Of a DNA stretch of 64,000 nucleotides, positions 42,337 through 51,337 are shown in pieces. The notes below the pieces were generated by a model. It had not been told where the DNA came from and made no database searches. It saw nothing but the letters and a program-made list of their open reading frames with translations. This DNA is from Gottfriedia sp002574545 (lineage in GTDB: Bacteria; Bacillota; Bacilli; Bacillales; Bacillaceae_G). The stretch lies in NCBI GenBank assembly GCA_052180195.1, contig CP197469.1, one strand, 5' to 3'. Within the stretch, counting starts at the first letter, position 1. Each line of letters opens with the position of its first letter. A program made the translations under genes and the position numbers.

Positions 42337-42732
42337 TTAGCGCTTGTAAAAATACATGATTCGCTTGTTAAATAATTCAAGCTTTGCTTCAATTTTTTGA
42401 GCTAAATATCTACAGAGCTCATTTGCTTTTCCTTTATCACCATAAGTTGAGTTTGGTAATAGTGTTATCACGATCTGTTTATCATCTTTAATTGAAATAA
42501 CAAAATGTTTATAACGAGAATCATTGCTCTGTAAATAAAGTGCATCTTGGTCATCTAATTTTTTATTTGAAATAGTGTAAGGAAAGGAAACCCTTTCATA
42601 ATTCCAGTCAACTTGTTGACCGATCTTAGTTGAAGATTGGATGTAATCATTTATTAAATTATTTATTAAATCTAAATTTGCTTCTTGGTATTTTGATTTA
42701 TCCACTAATTGAATGGTAGCTTGTTGAACCAT
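42337..42732 (-). CDS. Small conserved protein, probably DUF1885 family
   Basis: 131 aa, no signal peptide. The C-terminal half has HFVISIKDDKQIVITLLPNS, then TYGDKGKANELCRYLAQKIE and FNKRIMYFYKR, which I recall from DUF1885 proteins of Bacillaceae. The function is unknown. It is divergent from the DUF3055 gene. Confidence 0.7.
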   Translation of the reverse strand: MVQQATIQLVDKSKYQEANLDLINNLINDYIQSSTKIGQQVDWNYERVSFPYTISNKKLDDQDALYLQSNDSRYKHFVISIKDDKQIVITLLPNSTYGDKGKANELCRYLAQKIEAKLELFNKRIMYFYKR

Positions 42733-42893
42733 TTTTAAATTTTCCCCCTAAGATGTTTTAATGATAAACATCACTTTTAATCTTTTTTTATCATAACATT
42801 ATTTCAAATTTTTAGACAAGTATTCGGTATGAATTTAATAGTTTCTTCATATGTATTAACTTACAATACTAAACTGGAGGAGTGGGTGAAATA

Positions 42894-43187
42894 ATGTTTG
42901 AGAAATTATATGATGATCATGAAAATGTAAGAGTCCGATTTGTTGGCTTCGTTACGAACGATACAAGATACGATATTGGTATTGTATATACGAACATGTT
43001 CTTTGGAAAGCCACTCGTCATCTGTATGCAATCTAGACAATGCATTGTATTAGATCGACAAGATGTATCGTTTCCAAATCAGTTGAAATTTTTATGTAAA
43101 CTAAAAACAGAGGAAGAGGCAATGGAGCTCGCAGAATATTTAATCGACTGGTTACCATCACCAAGTATAGAAGAGAGCTATGAATAA
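42894..43187 (+). CDS. DUF3055-family protein
   Basis: 97 aa, probably a small cytoplasmic protein (VRVRFVGFVTNDTRYDIGIV, then FFGKPLVICMQSRQCIVLDR and a C-terminal helix with EEEAMELAEYLIDWL), consistent with DUF3055 of Bacillaceae. GGAGGAG and GGTGA lie upstream; ATG 42894 is chosen, but GTG 42882 is possible. A CcpN-type motif begins 9 bases after its stop. Confidence 0.7.
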   Translation: MFEKLYDDHENVRVRFVGFVTNDTRYDIGIVYTNMFFGKPLVICMQSRQCIVLDRQDVSFPNQLKFLCKLKTEEEAMELAEYLIDWLPSPSIEESYE

Positions 43188-43195
43188 AAAATAAA

Positions 43196-43311
43196 TGTGT
43201 TATACTAATTGAAATGCGTTCACCGAATAAAACCCCTTGAATAATCTAGTATAAGAATATTTAAGTTATACTTATTTACCACTTGCGTAAATAAGTATAA
43301 CACATTATAAT
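43196..43311 (+). promoter_or_regulatory. SR1 promoter with CcpN-type sites and perfect palindrome
   Basis: TTGCGT (43283-43288), 17 nt, TATAAT (43306-43311). GTTATACTTATTTAC (43265-43279) and its exact complement (43287-43301) form a 15-bp palindrome whose 7-nt centre starts the -35. TGTGTTATACT, an exact fit to the CcpN consensus as I recall it (TRTGHYATAYW), occurs at 43196-43206 and, on the minus strand, at 43304-43294 between -35 and -10. A one-mismatch copy lies at 43262-43272. CcpN is the known repressor of SR1 in B. subtilis. Confidence 0.75.
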
Positions 43312-43317
43312 GAAGTT

Positions 43318-43563
43318 AGTTAATTGATACAACATTATGAAAGGGGTTACAAAGATGGGAACATTCGTATGTAAATGTTGTGAAAAAACAGTAGGTCATT
43401 TCGAGGATGAGAAAGTAACAACTCTTTACGTTAAAAACTGTGAAGATTGTGAAGAACCGGCTGATAAAGAAGCTTGCTAATTATAAAAATTAATTTTACA
43501 GTCTAAAAGAATTTATAGACATTTATAAATGCCACAAGGGAGCTTTTTCCCTTGTGGTTTTTT
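43318..43563 (+). ncRNA. SR1-like dual-function RNA
   Basis: About 245 nt from the expected start just after the -10 to the terminator CCACAAGGGA (43532-43541) / TCCCTTGTGG (43548-43557) with a T-run. It encodes a 41-aa peptide like SR1P and sits between pdhD and speA, as SR1 does in B. subtilis. There SR1 also base-pairs with ahrC mRNA; that pairing cannot be tested here. The 5' end is inferred from the promoter. Confidence 0.78.
43355..43480 (+). CDS. sr1P: SR1P-like GapA-binding peptide
   Basis: 41 aa, ATG with AAGGGG 8 bases upstream. It begins MGTFVCKCCEKTVGHFEDEK and ends with a Cys-rich part (YVKNCEDCEEPADKEAC). MGT-VC..C...HFEDEK is the hallmark of SR1P peptides, which in B. subtilis bind GapA and promote its interaction with RNase J1; rnjA is also in this window. 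The Cys pairs suggest metal binding, which is an inference. Confidence 0.82.
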   Translation: MGTFVCKCCEKTVGHFEDEKVTTLYVKNCEDCEEPADKEAC

Positions 43564-43604
43564 ATGTATTTCTCCTGAGAACAAGAACGTTTAAAAAAAC
43601 ACAT

Positions 43605-43636
43605 AAAAAAGGGAGACTCAAATTTCGAATCACCCA
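43605..43636 (-). terminator. Terminator of tgl
   Basis: On the minus strand GGGTGATTC and GAGTCTCCC pair with one mismatch and one G-U, followed by six T. Confidence 0.6.
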
Positions 43637-43645
43637 TTTTTCACT

Positions 43646-44479
43646 TTATGCAATTTGAGTTTGATCTCCAATTCTTGCAGTTATAACTTCGGATGAAGCT
43701 TCTCTTGTTGTAACTGGAATTAACTTTGAAGTATCCTTTAAATATTGAGCCATTTCGTTCGGGTCAATTCTCGTATTTAAATTTGTTAAAAAGGCAGAAA
43801 CCATCGCAAAAGGAAATCTATGCATATTTAAATGGAAAATAATCTCTTGTAATGTACGTATTCCGATACCGTGACCATAATAATAATTACTTCCCATCGA
43901 TACAGTATTTTCTCCTTGCCATTCTGGCGTCATTGGATTAACTTCAGGATTTTTAATATAAACAACATCACCAGGAGCTGGACGATCTACTTCGGCCGTT
44001 AAAATGGCTAATTTTGGATTGTAATTCCAAGCATATAAGTATATTTCATTATCAAATAGTTGATCAAAAATTTCATAGCCGTAAAGATCTAGCAGGGCTT
44101 TATAAAAAATCATTATGATTGCAGTTGCACATTCTGTTGCGTAAAATTGACCGTTGCGAAAAATATCATAAATTCCCATAGAAGCTCTTATGCCTGGCCT
44201 AAGTCTGAACCCTCCCATTGGTGTGCGAATCCAGAACATAGGATTACAATATGCCTTTCTAAAGACCCTAAATTGCATGCCACTTGTTAATAAATCTTTG
44301 GAAGCTTGAAGTACATAAGTTCTAAGTGTCAAATCAAAAGATAATTCACGATCCGATTTATAAATATGAGATTTTTTACTGTTTGTTAAACTAGACAATA
44401 TTTCTTGATAAAGTTTATTTTTTGAATCTCCGCTATTTTTTAATGAAGCATGAACAATTTTATTATTCACGACTATCAA
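43646..44479 (-). CDS. tgl: Protein-glutamine gamma-glutamyltransferase (spore transglutaminase)
   Basis: Cross-links spore-coat proteins late in sporulation. It is 277 aa, longer than B. subtilis Tgl (245) because of N- and C-terminal extensions. The core matches: FRVFRKAYCNPMFWIRTPMG, the catalytic Cys in YATECATAIIMIFYKAL near residue 116, DVVYIKNPEVNP and YYGHGIGIRTLQEII with a likely catalytic His. TTG start with a weak SD; the true start could be a few codons downstream. Confidence 0.9.
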   Translation of the reverse strand: MIVVNNKIVHASLKNSGDSKNKLYQEILSSLTNSKKSHIYKSDRELSFDLTLRTYVLQASKDLLTSGMQFRVFRKAYCNPMFWIRTPMGGFRLRPGIRASMGIYDIFRNGQFYATECATAIIMIFYKALLDLYGYEIFDQLFDNEIYLYAWNYNPKLAILTAEVDRPAPGDVVYIKNPEVNPMTPEWQGENTVSMGSNYYYGHGIGIRTLQEIIFHLNMHRFPFAMVSAFLTNLNTRIDPNEMAQYLKDTSKLIPVTTREASSEVITARIGDQTQIA

Positions 44480-44579
44480 TTAGTCCACATCCTTACATAA
44501 AAAACAATTTTTTCGTGCGAAATCAATTTAATTACTTTACCTATCATATGCCTATCTAATTTAGATGTGATTTTGAATA

Positions 44580-44612
44580 CAAAAAAACTAGGATTCATTT
44601 CCTAGTTTTTTC
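44580..44612 (-). terminator. Terminator of speA
   Basis: AAAAAACTAGG / CCTAGTTTTTT around an 8-nt loop, with A-run and T-run flanks. Confidence 0.85.
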
Positions 44613-44625
44613 GTGAAAAATTTTG

Positions 44626-46077
44626 TTATTTTAATACTTTTAACGTTAATAATTCTTCGTCTTCTGGACCTTGTACAGGTAATCCTGCTTCAATATTCTT
44701 TTTAATATAAACTAGATTTTCAAGTGTAATTTCTTCACCAGGTAAGAAGATTGGAATTCCAGGTGGATAAACCATTACAAATTCAGCAATAATTCTACCG
44801 ACAGAATCCTCAAGTGGAACAGATTCTGTTTCTGAGTAAAATGCATCTCTAGGAGAAACTGCTAAATTTGGAATCGTTGGAATCTCGACGTTTAAATTTG
44901 TATTACGCTCTTGAATGTCAAATTCAGTTACTAATACTTCAAGTGCATGAATTAACTGCTGAATGTCTTCTTCGCTATCACCTGGTGTTAAAATGCAAAG
45001 CACATTATATAAATCAGACATTTCAACTTCAATATTAAATCGTTCCCTTAACCAAACTTCAACATCATGGCCAGTAATACCCAGTTTTTTTACGCTGATT
45101 AATAGTTTAGTAGGATCAAAGTTGAAAGTAGCCTCGTTACCAACTAAATCATAACCAGGACAATATAAGCCATTGATTGAATTAATTTTATTTCGTGCAT
45201 TATTTGCTAGTCTAATCGTATTCGTTAATAATTCTTCACCAACAGTTGCTAATCTCTTTCTTGCAACATCTAGTGAAGCGAGCAATAAATAGGATGTAGA
45301 GGTAGTTGTTAGCATACTAAGTACAGATTGTACTCTGTGGACATTCACAATGCCTTCTCTTACATTTAAAATGGAACTTTGAGTCATAGAGCCACCAAGC
45401 TTATGAACGCTCGTAGCAGCCATGTCAGCCCCTGCTTGCATCGCAGAGATCGGTAATTCGTCATGGAAATGAATATGTACTCCGTGTGCTTCGTCAACTA
45501 ATACGGCTAAACCATGTGAATGTGCCAAGTCAACAATGCTTTTTAAATCTGCTACAAAGCCAAAGTATGTAGGATTAATGACTAATACTGCTTTTGCATC
45601 AGGATTAGTTAAAATGGCCTCTTTCACTGCATTTGTCGTAATACCGTGTGAAATACCTAATTCACTATCAATTTCAGGATGAACAAAAATCGGTGTAGCA
45701 CCTGAGAAGATGATTGCAGATAAAACAGATTTGTGGACATTTCTTGGAACGATAATTTTATCGCCAGGTCCACAAACACTCATTACCATAGTCATGATTG
45801 CACCACTAGTGCCTTGAACTGAAAAGAATGTGTGGTCAGCGCCAAAAGCTTTCGCTGCAAGATCTTGTGCTTGTTTTATTTTACCTTTTGGATGATGTAG
45901 ATCATCTAAAGGAGCAATGTTGATTAAATCGATCGATAATGCATTATCACCAATAAACTCTCTAAATGTTGGATCCATTCCATTTCCTTTTTTATGTCCT
46001 GGAATATGGAATTGAATAGGGTTCTTCTTAGCATGTTCTAATAAAGAAGAAAATAACGGCGTTTCAATTTGTTTCAT
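44626..46077 (-). CDS. speA: Arginine decarboxylase
   Basis: PLP enzyme of the Orn/Lys/Arg decarboxylase class I family; makes agmatine for spermidine synthesis. It is 483 aa. Seen: FHIPGHKKGNGMD near residue 23, ALSIDLINIAPLDDLHHP near 47, VLVDEAHGVHIHF near 195 (PLP Asp), and SVHKLGGSMTQSS near 226 with the PLP Lys. The place after pdh/SR1 agrees with speA of B. subtilis. ATG; a lysine-specific activity is a less likely alternative. Confidence 0.9.
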   Translation of the reverse strand: MKQIETPLFSSLLEHAKKNPIQFHIPGHKKGNGMDPTFREFIGDNALSIDLINIAPLDDLHHPKGKIKQAQDLAAKAFGADHTFFSVQGTSGAIMTMVMSVCGPGDKIIVPRNVHKSVLSAIIFSGATPIFVHPEIDSELGISHGITTNAVKEAILTNPDAKAVLVINPTYFGFVADLKSIVDLAHSHGLAVLVDEAHGVHIHFHDELPISAMQAGADMAATSVHKLGGSMTQSSILNVREGIVNVHRVQSVLSMLTTTSTSYLLLASLDVARKRLATVGEELLTNTIRLANNARNKINSINGLYCPGYDLVGNEATFNFDPTKLLISVKKLGITGHDVEVWLRERFNIEVEMSDLYNVLCILTPGDSEEDIQQLIHALEVLVTEFDIQERNTNLNVEIPTIPNLAVSPRDAFYSETESVPLEDSVGRIIAEFVMVYPPGIPIFLPGEEITLENLVYIKKNIEAGLPVQGPEDEELLTLKVLK

Positions 46078-46353
46078 TTAACATACACCCCATTTAATGA
46101 ATAATAGTGTTTTTCGGAAGTGGTATGTTTGTAAACAATTCAACTGTTTACTCTCATTAAGTTATAAACTGTCTTACCTTCATTTGAAAAACAAAAAGAT
46201 TATATCATTCTATGAATTTTCTGTATAGAAAAATATTATAAAGGTATGAAATTTTATTCATCCGAATGAAATTATATCAATTTTGAAAATAAGAATGGAA
46301 TTTAAAAAATGTGTTAAAATGGAATTAATTAGAAAATTGTAGGAGTGAAGTAA
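46078..46353. other. Divergent region between speA and yktA
   Basis: About 275 bases of AT-rich DNA holding both upstream regions. I found no pair of boxes good enough to call a promoter and no stable hairpin. Confidence 0.4.
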
Positions 46354-46623
46354 ATGGATTACCAATACCCAATTTCATACGATTGGACAACAGATGAGAC
46401 AATTGAGGTAATAAAGTTCTACACAGCAGTAGAAAAAGCGTATGAAAAGGGAATCGATCGTGAAGTGTTAATGGCTGCTTATAAACAGTTTAAGACAATC
46501 GTACCTAGTATTGCAGAAGAAAAAAAATTATGTAATGAGTTAGAGGAGATATCAGGCTATTCTGCGTACAGAGTTATGCAAAAAGCTAAAAAGAGTGCTC
46601 CTGGTGAAAAAATAAAAATGTAG
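46354..46623 (+). CDS. yktA: UPF0223-family protein YktA
   Basis: 89 aa helical protein. YPISYDWTTDETIEVIKFYT at the N terminus and AEEKKLCNELEEISGYSAYR at the C terminus match the UPF0223 family. Function unknown. ATG behind TAGGAGTG. The position after speA agrees with yktA. Confidence 0.9.
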   Translation: MDYQYPISYDWTTDETIEVIKFYTAVEKAYEKGIDREVLMAAYKQFKTIVPSIAEEKKLCNELEEISGYSAYRVMQKAKKSAPGEKIKM

Positions 46624-46686
46624 TTTAAAATAAGTTAAGCGTTTTAGGCAAAATAGAGTAAGAAAAATTCTTAAGTTTAAAATAGA

Positions 46687-46728
46687 AGCCCATTAAAGGT
46701 TTTTTAGCTACCTTCAATGGGCTTTTTT
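46687..46728 (-). terminator. Terminator between yktA and yktB
   Basis: AGCCCATTAAAGGT pairs with ACCTTCAATGGGCT; the one mismatch is a G-U pair on the minus strand. A seven-T run also serves the plus strand. Confidence 0.8.
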
Positions 46729-46845
46729 TCTGTATGTATTGTTTAAAAAAATCAATTTCATATTCGTCCTGTCGAAAAATGTGTAAAGAATGGGCATAGA
46801 CTTTTGTTTTTGACATATGTATAATTAAACAACACTTATATTAAT

Positions 46846-47475
46846 TCAGTTTATACTAATTTTGTATAAAGGAATTAAAGTATTATAAGTTTCTATAATA
46901 CGTTGGATTAGTTCTTCCTTTGTAAGTGTAATCGCTTCATCTTTTGCAATCGTAATACCACATAGGTATTCTGCTTTTTTTACATCATGAAATCTTTGGA
47001 TACCTTTATTGAATTCATCTTTAGTCATTTTACCTTTTTGTATCACATCAGGCTTCATATGATCGTATGATACAACGAAATCTTTCGGAATCATTTTGTA
47101 AAGTTTATTTTTATTCTTTTCAAAATTAATGGCAATTGATTGTTTATTTGGACTTTCATAAATAATGCCAAAGAAAACAAACAGGTGAGTACCCCAAAGT
47201 CCAAATTGAAAATGAGGAAGCATCTTGTATCCACGATTATTTGTAGCAAAAGCAATCCAAGTATCTTTTGGAGGATTTACTGTACGACGAGCATGCTTAG
47301 CAATATGGCCAAAAAAGTTTTGATCAGTTTGTACATTTAAAAATGGTAATATTTCTTCTTCAATTTCTTTAAATTTTGGTTGAATTTCATTTTGTATAGC
47401 ACTCATTCTAGTTTCTAATGTTGAGTCAGTTGTAAATATTTCAAAATCACTTTCTTGAAAAAAACTTTGAATCAA
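46846..47475 (-). CDS. yktB: UPF0637-family protein YktB
   Basis: 209 aa cytoplasmic protein. Seen: FEIFTTDSTLETRMSAIQNE, then HARRTVNPPKDTWIAFATNN, RGYKMLPHFQFGLWGTHLFV and a C-terminal helix with EELIQRIIETYNTLIPLYKI. All are typical of YktB. The function is unknown. It is followed by yktC with a small gene between, as in B. subtilis. Confidence 0.88.
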   Translation of the reverse strand: MIQSFFQESDFEIFTTDSTLETRMSAIQNEIQPKFKEIEEEILPFLNVQTDQNFFGHIAKHARRTVNPPKDTWIAFATNNRGYKMLPHFQFGLWGTHLFVFFGIIYESPNKQSIAINFEKNKNKLYKMIPKDFVVSYDHMKPDVIQKGKMTKDEFNKGIQRFHDVKKAEYLCGITIAKDEAITLTKEELIQRIIETYNTLIPLYKISIN

Positions 47476-47671
47476 TTTCTAAACCCCCTAGTTACATTAT
47501 CTAATTAGTATACCATGTTTGTCCAAAACAAATGGGTAATATGTTTCTTCATAAAATAGTTACATTATAAGCTTAAATAACATATATTAGTAGCAAGATA
47601 AAAATCAGAAAATTTTGTTAATTAACTTTTACAATTTGTTTTGCCAACTTATATTCTATGGAGGGATAATG

Positions 47672-47860
47672 ATGAGACAAGTGATTAATGCGTTAAAAAG
47701 AACTGATGCAGAAAAGAGAATTCCTGTACTTAGATTAGAATTAGATTACGAACTAGCTACACTATTCGATGCTATGACGGTCAATGATAATGAAGCAATG
47801 ATTGAATCTAAGAAGAAATTAGAATTATTAAGATTAGAATTAATTCGTTTAGAAGCTTAG
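47672..47860 (+). CDS. Small helical protein, YkzI-like
   Basis: 62 aa, ATG 47672 with GGAGGG 6 bases upstream; the frame opens at 47615 without an SD. Charged, Leu-rich and helical (MRQVINALKRTDAEKRIPVL, ESKKKLELLRLELIRLEA). The position between yktB and yktC is that of ykzI in B. subtilis; the similarity itself I cannot verify. A terminator follows. Confidence 0.65.
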   Translation: MRQVINALKRTDAEKRIPVLRLELDYELATLFDAMTVNDNEAMIESKKKLELLRLELIRLEA

Positions 47861-47871
47861 CGAATTTATTT

Positions 47872-47898
47872 ACCGAACCTTTAAATAGGTTCGTTTTT
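47872..47898 (+). terminator. Terminator after the YkzI-like gene
   Basis: CGAACCT (47874-47880) / AGGTTCG (47887-47893) with TTTTTC. Confidence 0.75.
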
Positions 47899-48074
47899 CT
47901 GTGTGCTCTTCTTCGCCTTTAGCCCAATGGTCTATCGTATGCCCACCCTCCAAAAAAGTTCCTCATCATAAATAAAAATCATTTCATTAGGTTTTTTTAG
48001 GTTAAAATTGGTAAACTGAAAACAGGACCAAAATAATATAGATTTTTAGCACGTAGAGTTTGGAGTGTTTAATT

Positions 48075-48878
48075 ATGAATGTAGACTGGAAAGAAATTGA
48101 ACAATTCGCGAGGGATTTGCTCCAAGAGGCAGCAAAAAATATTAAAAGCTCTTTATACGACTCCATAACAATCAATACTAAATCAAACGAAAATGATTTA
48201 GTAACAAATAAAGACGAAGAAATTGAAAAATTTTTTTATGAAAAAATAAAAAAGAAATTTCCAAATCATTACTTATTAGGTGAAGAGGGTAAAGGTGATG
48301 AATTAGATCAAGTAACTGGAGTTGTATGGATTCTTGATCCAATCGATGGAACGATGAATTTTGTTCACCAAAAACGTAATTTTATGATTTCTTTAGGTAT
48401 TTATGAAAATGGAATCGGTAAAATGGGGTTTATCTTGGATGTTATACATAATGAACTATATTTTGCAAAAAAGGGTGAAGGAGCTTATTTAAATGATCTT
48501 GAATTAACACCTTTGAAAAATGTAGTACTAGAAGAGTCTATTGTAGCTGTAAATGCTATTTGGTTAACTAAAAATCGTTATTTAAACCATGAAAAATTAA
48601 GTAAACTTGTTAGAAAAGTTAGAGGAAGTAGGTCATATGGTTCTGCCGCGATGGAAATGGTCTATGTGGCAATGGGAAGAGTAGATGCATACATCACCCC
48701 AAGATTATCTCCTTGGGATTTTGCTGCGGGTAAAATCATTGTTGAAGAACTAGGTGGAATATGTACTACCCTCAAAAATGAAAGCCTTTCAATTCTTAAA
48801 AAAAGCTCAGTGCTAGTAAGTAACGCTTCAATTCATAACGAATTACTAACTGATTATATCGAATTTCTACAAAAATAA
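48075..48878 (+). CDS. yktC: Inositol-1-monophosphatase-family phosphatase
   Basis: Mg2+-dependent phosphatase of 267 aa. Metal ligands: LLGEEGKGDE near 66, WILDPIDGTMNFVHQ near 85, and SPWDFAAGKIIVEELGG near 212, the complete IMPase signature set. ATG 48075 behind TTGGAGTG; the frame opens at 48060. B. subtilis YktC is an inositol phosphatase-like protein, but the physiological substrate may be another sugar phosphate or NADP. Confidence 0.9.
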   Translation: MNVDWKEIEQFARDLLQEAAKNIKSSLYDSITINTKSNENDLVTNKDEEIEKFFYEKIKKKFPNHYLLGEEGKGDELDQVTGVVWILDPIDGTMNFVHQKRNFMISLGIYENGIGKMGFILDVIHNELYFAKKGEGAYLNDLELTPLKNVVLEESIVAVNAIWLTKNRYLNHEKLSKLVRKVRGSRSYGSAAMEMVYVAMGRVDAYITPRLSPWDFAAGKIIVEELGGICTTLKNESLSILKKSSVLVSNASIHNELLTDYIEFLQK

Positions 48879-48879
48879 A

Positions 48880-48921
48880 AAAAGAAGGTAAGTTTTGGTA
48901 ACAACTTACCTTCTTTTTTTA
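48880..48921. terminator. Bidirectional terminator between yktC and ylaF
   Basis: AAAAAGAAGGTAAGTT / AACTTACCTTCTTTTT with a short loop and T-run. Confidence 0.9.
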
Positions 48922-48954
48922 TGTGTAGACAGTGTTCAAAAAAAGAAGATTGGT

Positions 48955-49140
48955 TTATAATTTGCCTTCTCTTTTCATTTTAGCACGTAAAGAAAAACCA
49001 TAACCAACTAATAATATTGAAATAATTAGTGAAATAACAGCTCCGATACTACTTTGTTCTGCTAGCATTATACCAACTAGAATTAAGAAAATTACAGATA
49101 AAGTAGCTACACAGAAAAGTCTAAATTTTATGCTAGACAT
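48955..49140 (-). CDS. ylaF: Small membrane protein YlaF (DUF5325-like)
   Basis: 61 aa with two membrane helices (residues 6-26 and 33-51; FCVATLSVIFLILVGIMLAE and IGAVISLIISILLVGYGF) and a basic C terminus. It fits YlaF by length, topology and position immediately before typA. ATG behind GGAGGATTC. Function unknown. Confidence 0.8.
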   Translation of the reverse strand: MSSIKFRLFCVATLSVIFLILVGIMLAEQSSIGAVISLIISILLVGYGFSLRAKMKREGKL

Positions 49141-49259
49141 GGTGAATCCTCCTGTTCATAATTCTTATTTTACTCTTTGTCGAATCAGATGTAAATTTGA
49201 AAAAATTAAATATTTACTAAATAATTATTAATAATTTATATTTTTGATTAAACATTTTC

Positions 49260-49290
49260 TTGATATATTTCCATGTGCATGTGCTATAAT
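49260..49290 (+). promoter_or_regulatory. Promoter of typA with extended -10
   Basis: TTGATA (49260-49265), a 19-nt spacer and TATAAT (49285-49290) preceded by TG-C, an extended -10 that can compensate for the long spacer. Confidence 0.65.
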
Positions 49291-49343
49291 GTTTTAGTTA
49301 ATAATGAAAACAGATGTGTAGACATTTTAGGAGTGAATATATT

Positions 49344-51188
49344 TTGAAAAAAAGAGAAGATTTACGCAATATAGCAATTATTGCGCACGTTGACCATGGG
49401 AAAACAACTTTAGTTGATGAGTTATTAAAACAATCAGGTACATTCCGTTCAAACGAAAACGTTAATGAACGTGCAATGGACTCTAATGATATAGAACGTG
49501 AACGTGGAATTACAATTTTAGCTAAAAACACTGCAATCCAATATGAAGGTAAACGTATTAACATCATGGATACTCCAGGGCACGCAGACTTTGGTGGAGA
49601 AGTAGAACGTATCATGAAAATGGTAGATGGTGTTCTTTTAGTTGTAGATGCATATGAAGGATGTATGCCACAAACTCGCTTTGTATTGAAAAAAGCTTTA
49701 GAACAACATTTAACACCAATCGTAGTAGTAAATAAAATCGACCGTGACTTCGCTCGTCCTGATGAAGTAGTTGACGAAGTAATCGATTTATTTATCGAAT
49801 TAGGTGCAGATGAAGATCAATTAGAATTCCCAGTAGTATTCGCTTCAGCGATTAACGGAACTTCTAGCTTAGAATCTGATCCATCTAAACAAGAACCTAA
49901 TATGAATGCTTTATTCGATACAATTATTGAGCATATTCCAGCTCCAATTGATAATAGTGAAGAGCCTTTACAATTCCAAGTAACATTATTAGACTACAAT
50001 GACTATGTTGGACGTATCGGTATCGGACGTATTTTCCGTGGAACAATGCAAGTTGGTCAATCAGTTGCATTAATGAAACTTGATGGATCGGTTAAACAAT
50101 TCCGTATTACAAAAATGTTTGGATTCATTGGATTAAAACGTATTGAAATCCAAGAAGCAAAAGCTGGTGACTTAGTAGCAGTATCTGGTATGGAAGATAT
50201 TAACGTTGGTGAAACAGTATGTCCTGCTGAATACCAAGAAGCACTTCCAATCTTACGTATTGATGAGCCAACTCTTCAAATGACATTCTTAGTTAATAAT
50301 TCACCTTTTGCAGGTCGTGAAGGTAAATTTGTAACTTCTCGTAAAATTGAGGAGAGATTATTACAAGAACTTCAAACAGACGTAAGTTTACGTGTAGAAA
50401 ATACAGATTCTCCTGATGTATGGATCGTAAGTGGACGTGGGGAGCTTCACTTATCAATCCTAATTGAAAACATGCGTCGTGAAGGATATGAGCTTCAAGT
50501 TTCAAAACCAGAAGTTATCATTCGTGAGATTGACGGTGTAAGATGTGAGCCTGTTGAGCACGTTCAAATTGACATTCCAGAAGAATACACTGGTTCAATT
50601 ATGGAATCAATGGGTGCACGTAAAGGTGAAATGAAAGATATGGTAAATAATGGTAACGGTCAAGTTCGTTTAACATTTATGGTGCCAGCTCGTGGATTAA
50701 TTGGTTATACTACTGAGTTCTTAACATTAACTCGTGGTTATGGAATCATTAACCATTCATTCGATAGCTACCAACCAGCAATTCAAGGTCAAGTTGGTGG
50801 ACGTCGTCAAGGTGTATTAGTATCAATGGAAACTGGTAAAGCTTCAACATATGGAATTATGGGTCTAGAAGACCGTGGTGTAATTTTCGTTGAGCCAGGA
50901 ACAGATGTATATGATGGTATGATTGTTGGTGAACATAATCGTGATAATGATTTATCAGTAAACGTTGTTAAAGTTAAACACGCTACTAACATCCGATCAG
51001 CAAACAAAGACCAAACAACAACAATGAAAAAACCACGTATTATGACGCTTGAAGAATCATTAGAATACTTGAACGATGATGAGTACTGTGAAGTTACGCC
51101 AACATCAATTCGTTTACGTAAAAAACTTCTTGATAAAAATGAGCGTGAGCGTGCAGCGAAAAGAAAAAAATTCGCTGAACAAGACTAA
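49344..51188 (+). CDS. typA: Ribosome-associated GTPase TypA/BipA
   Basis: Translational GTPase that helps ribosome assembly under cold or stress. It is 614 aa. G domain at the N terminus: IIAHVDHGKTTL (G1), RERGITI (G2), DTPGHADFGGE (G3), VVNKIDR (G4) and ASA (G5). Then EF-Tu-like domain 2, EF-G-like domains III and V, and the BipA C-terminal domain (HATNIRSANKDQTTTMKKPR). TTG 49344 with AGGAG 10 bases upstream; the frame extends to 49314 without an SD. Confidence 0.97.
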   Translation: MKKREDLRNIAIIAHVDHGKTTLVDELLKQSGTFRSNENVNERAMDSNDIERERGITILAKNTAIQYEGKRINIMDTPGHADFGGEVERIMKMVDGVLLVVDAYEGCMPQTRFVLKKALEQHLTPIVVVNKIDRDFARPDEVVDEVIDLFIELGADEDQLEFPVVFASAINGTSSLESDPSKQEPNMNALFDTIIEHIPAPIDNSEEPLQFQVTLLDYNDYVGRIGIGRIFRGTMQVGQSVALMKLDGSVKQFRITKMFGFIGLKRIEIQEAKAGDLVAVSGMEDINVGETVCPAEYQEALPILRIDEPTLQMTFLVNNSPFAGREGKFVTSRKIEERLLQELQTDVSLRVENTDSPDVWIVSGRGELHLSILIENMRREGYELQVSKPEVIIREIDGVRCEPVEHVQIDIPEEYTGSIMESMGARKGEMKDMVNNGNGQVRLTFMVPARGLIGYTTEFLTLTRGYGIINHSFDSYQPAIQGQVGGRRQGVLVSMETGKASTYGIMGLEDRGVIFVEPGTDVYDGMIVGEHNRDNDLSVNVVKVKHATNIRSANKDQTTTMKKPRIMTLEESLEYLNDDEYCEVTPTSIRLRKKLLDKNERERAAKRKKFAEQD

Positions 51189-51216
51189 TTAAATTTTAAA
51201 ATAATTATGATATAAT

Positions 51217-51249
51217 AAAACCGACTAGAAAATAGTCGGTTTCATTTTT
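51217..51249 (+). terminator. Terminator after typA
   Basis: AAAACCGACTA / TAGTCGGTTT followed by CATTTTT. Confidence 0.85.
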
Positions 51250-51337
51250 GTAGAAAAAGTAGCAAAAAATAATATTTAAGTGGATTTAAAAACTTATAGA
51301 AGTATTTAGTTTTATTATTTTATAGGGGGAAATGGAT

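Noticed and set aside
46625..46816. 63-codon minus-strand frame between yktA and yktB
   Set aside because: Runs through a terminator hairpin, has no SD and no recognisable product.
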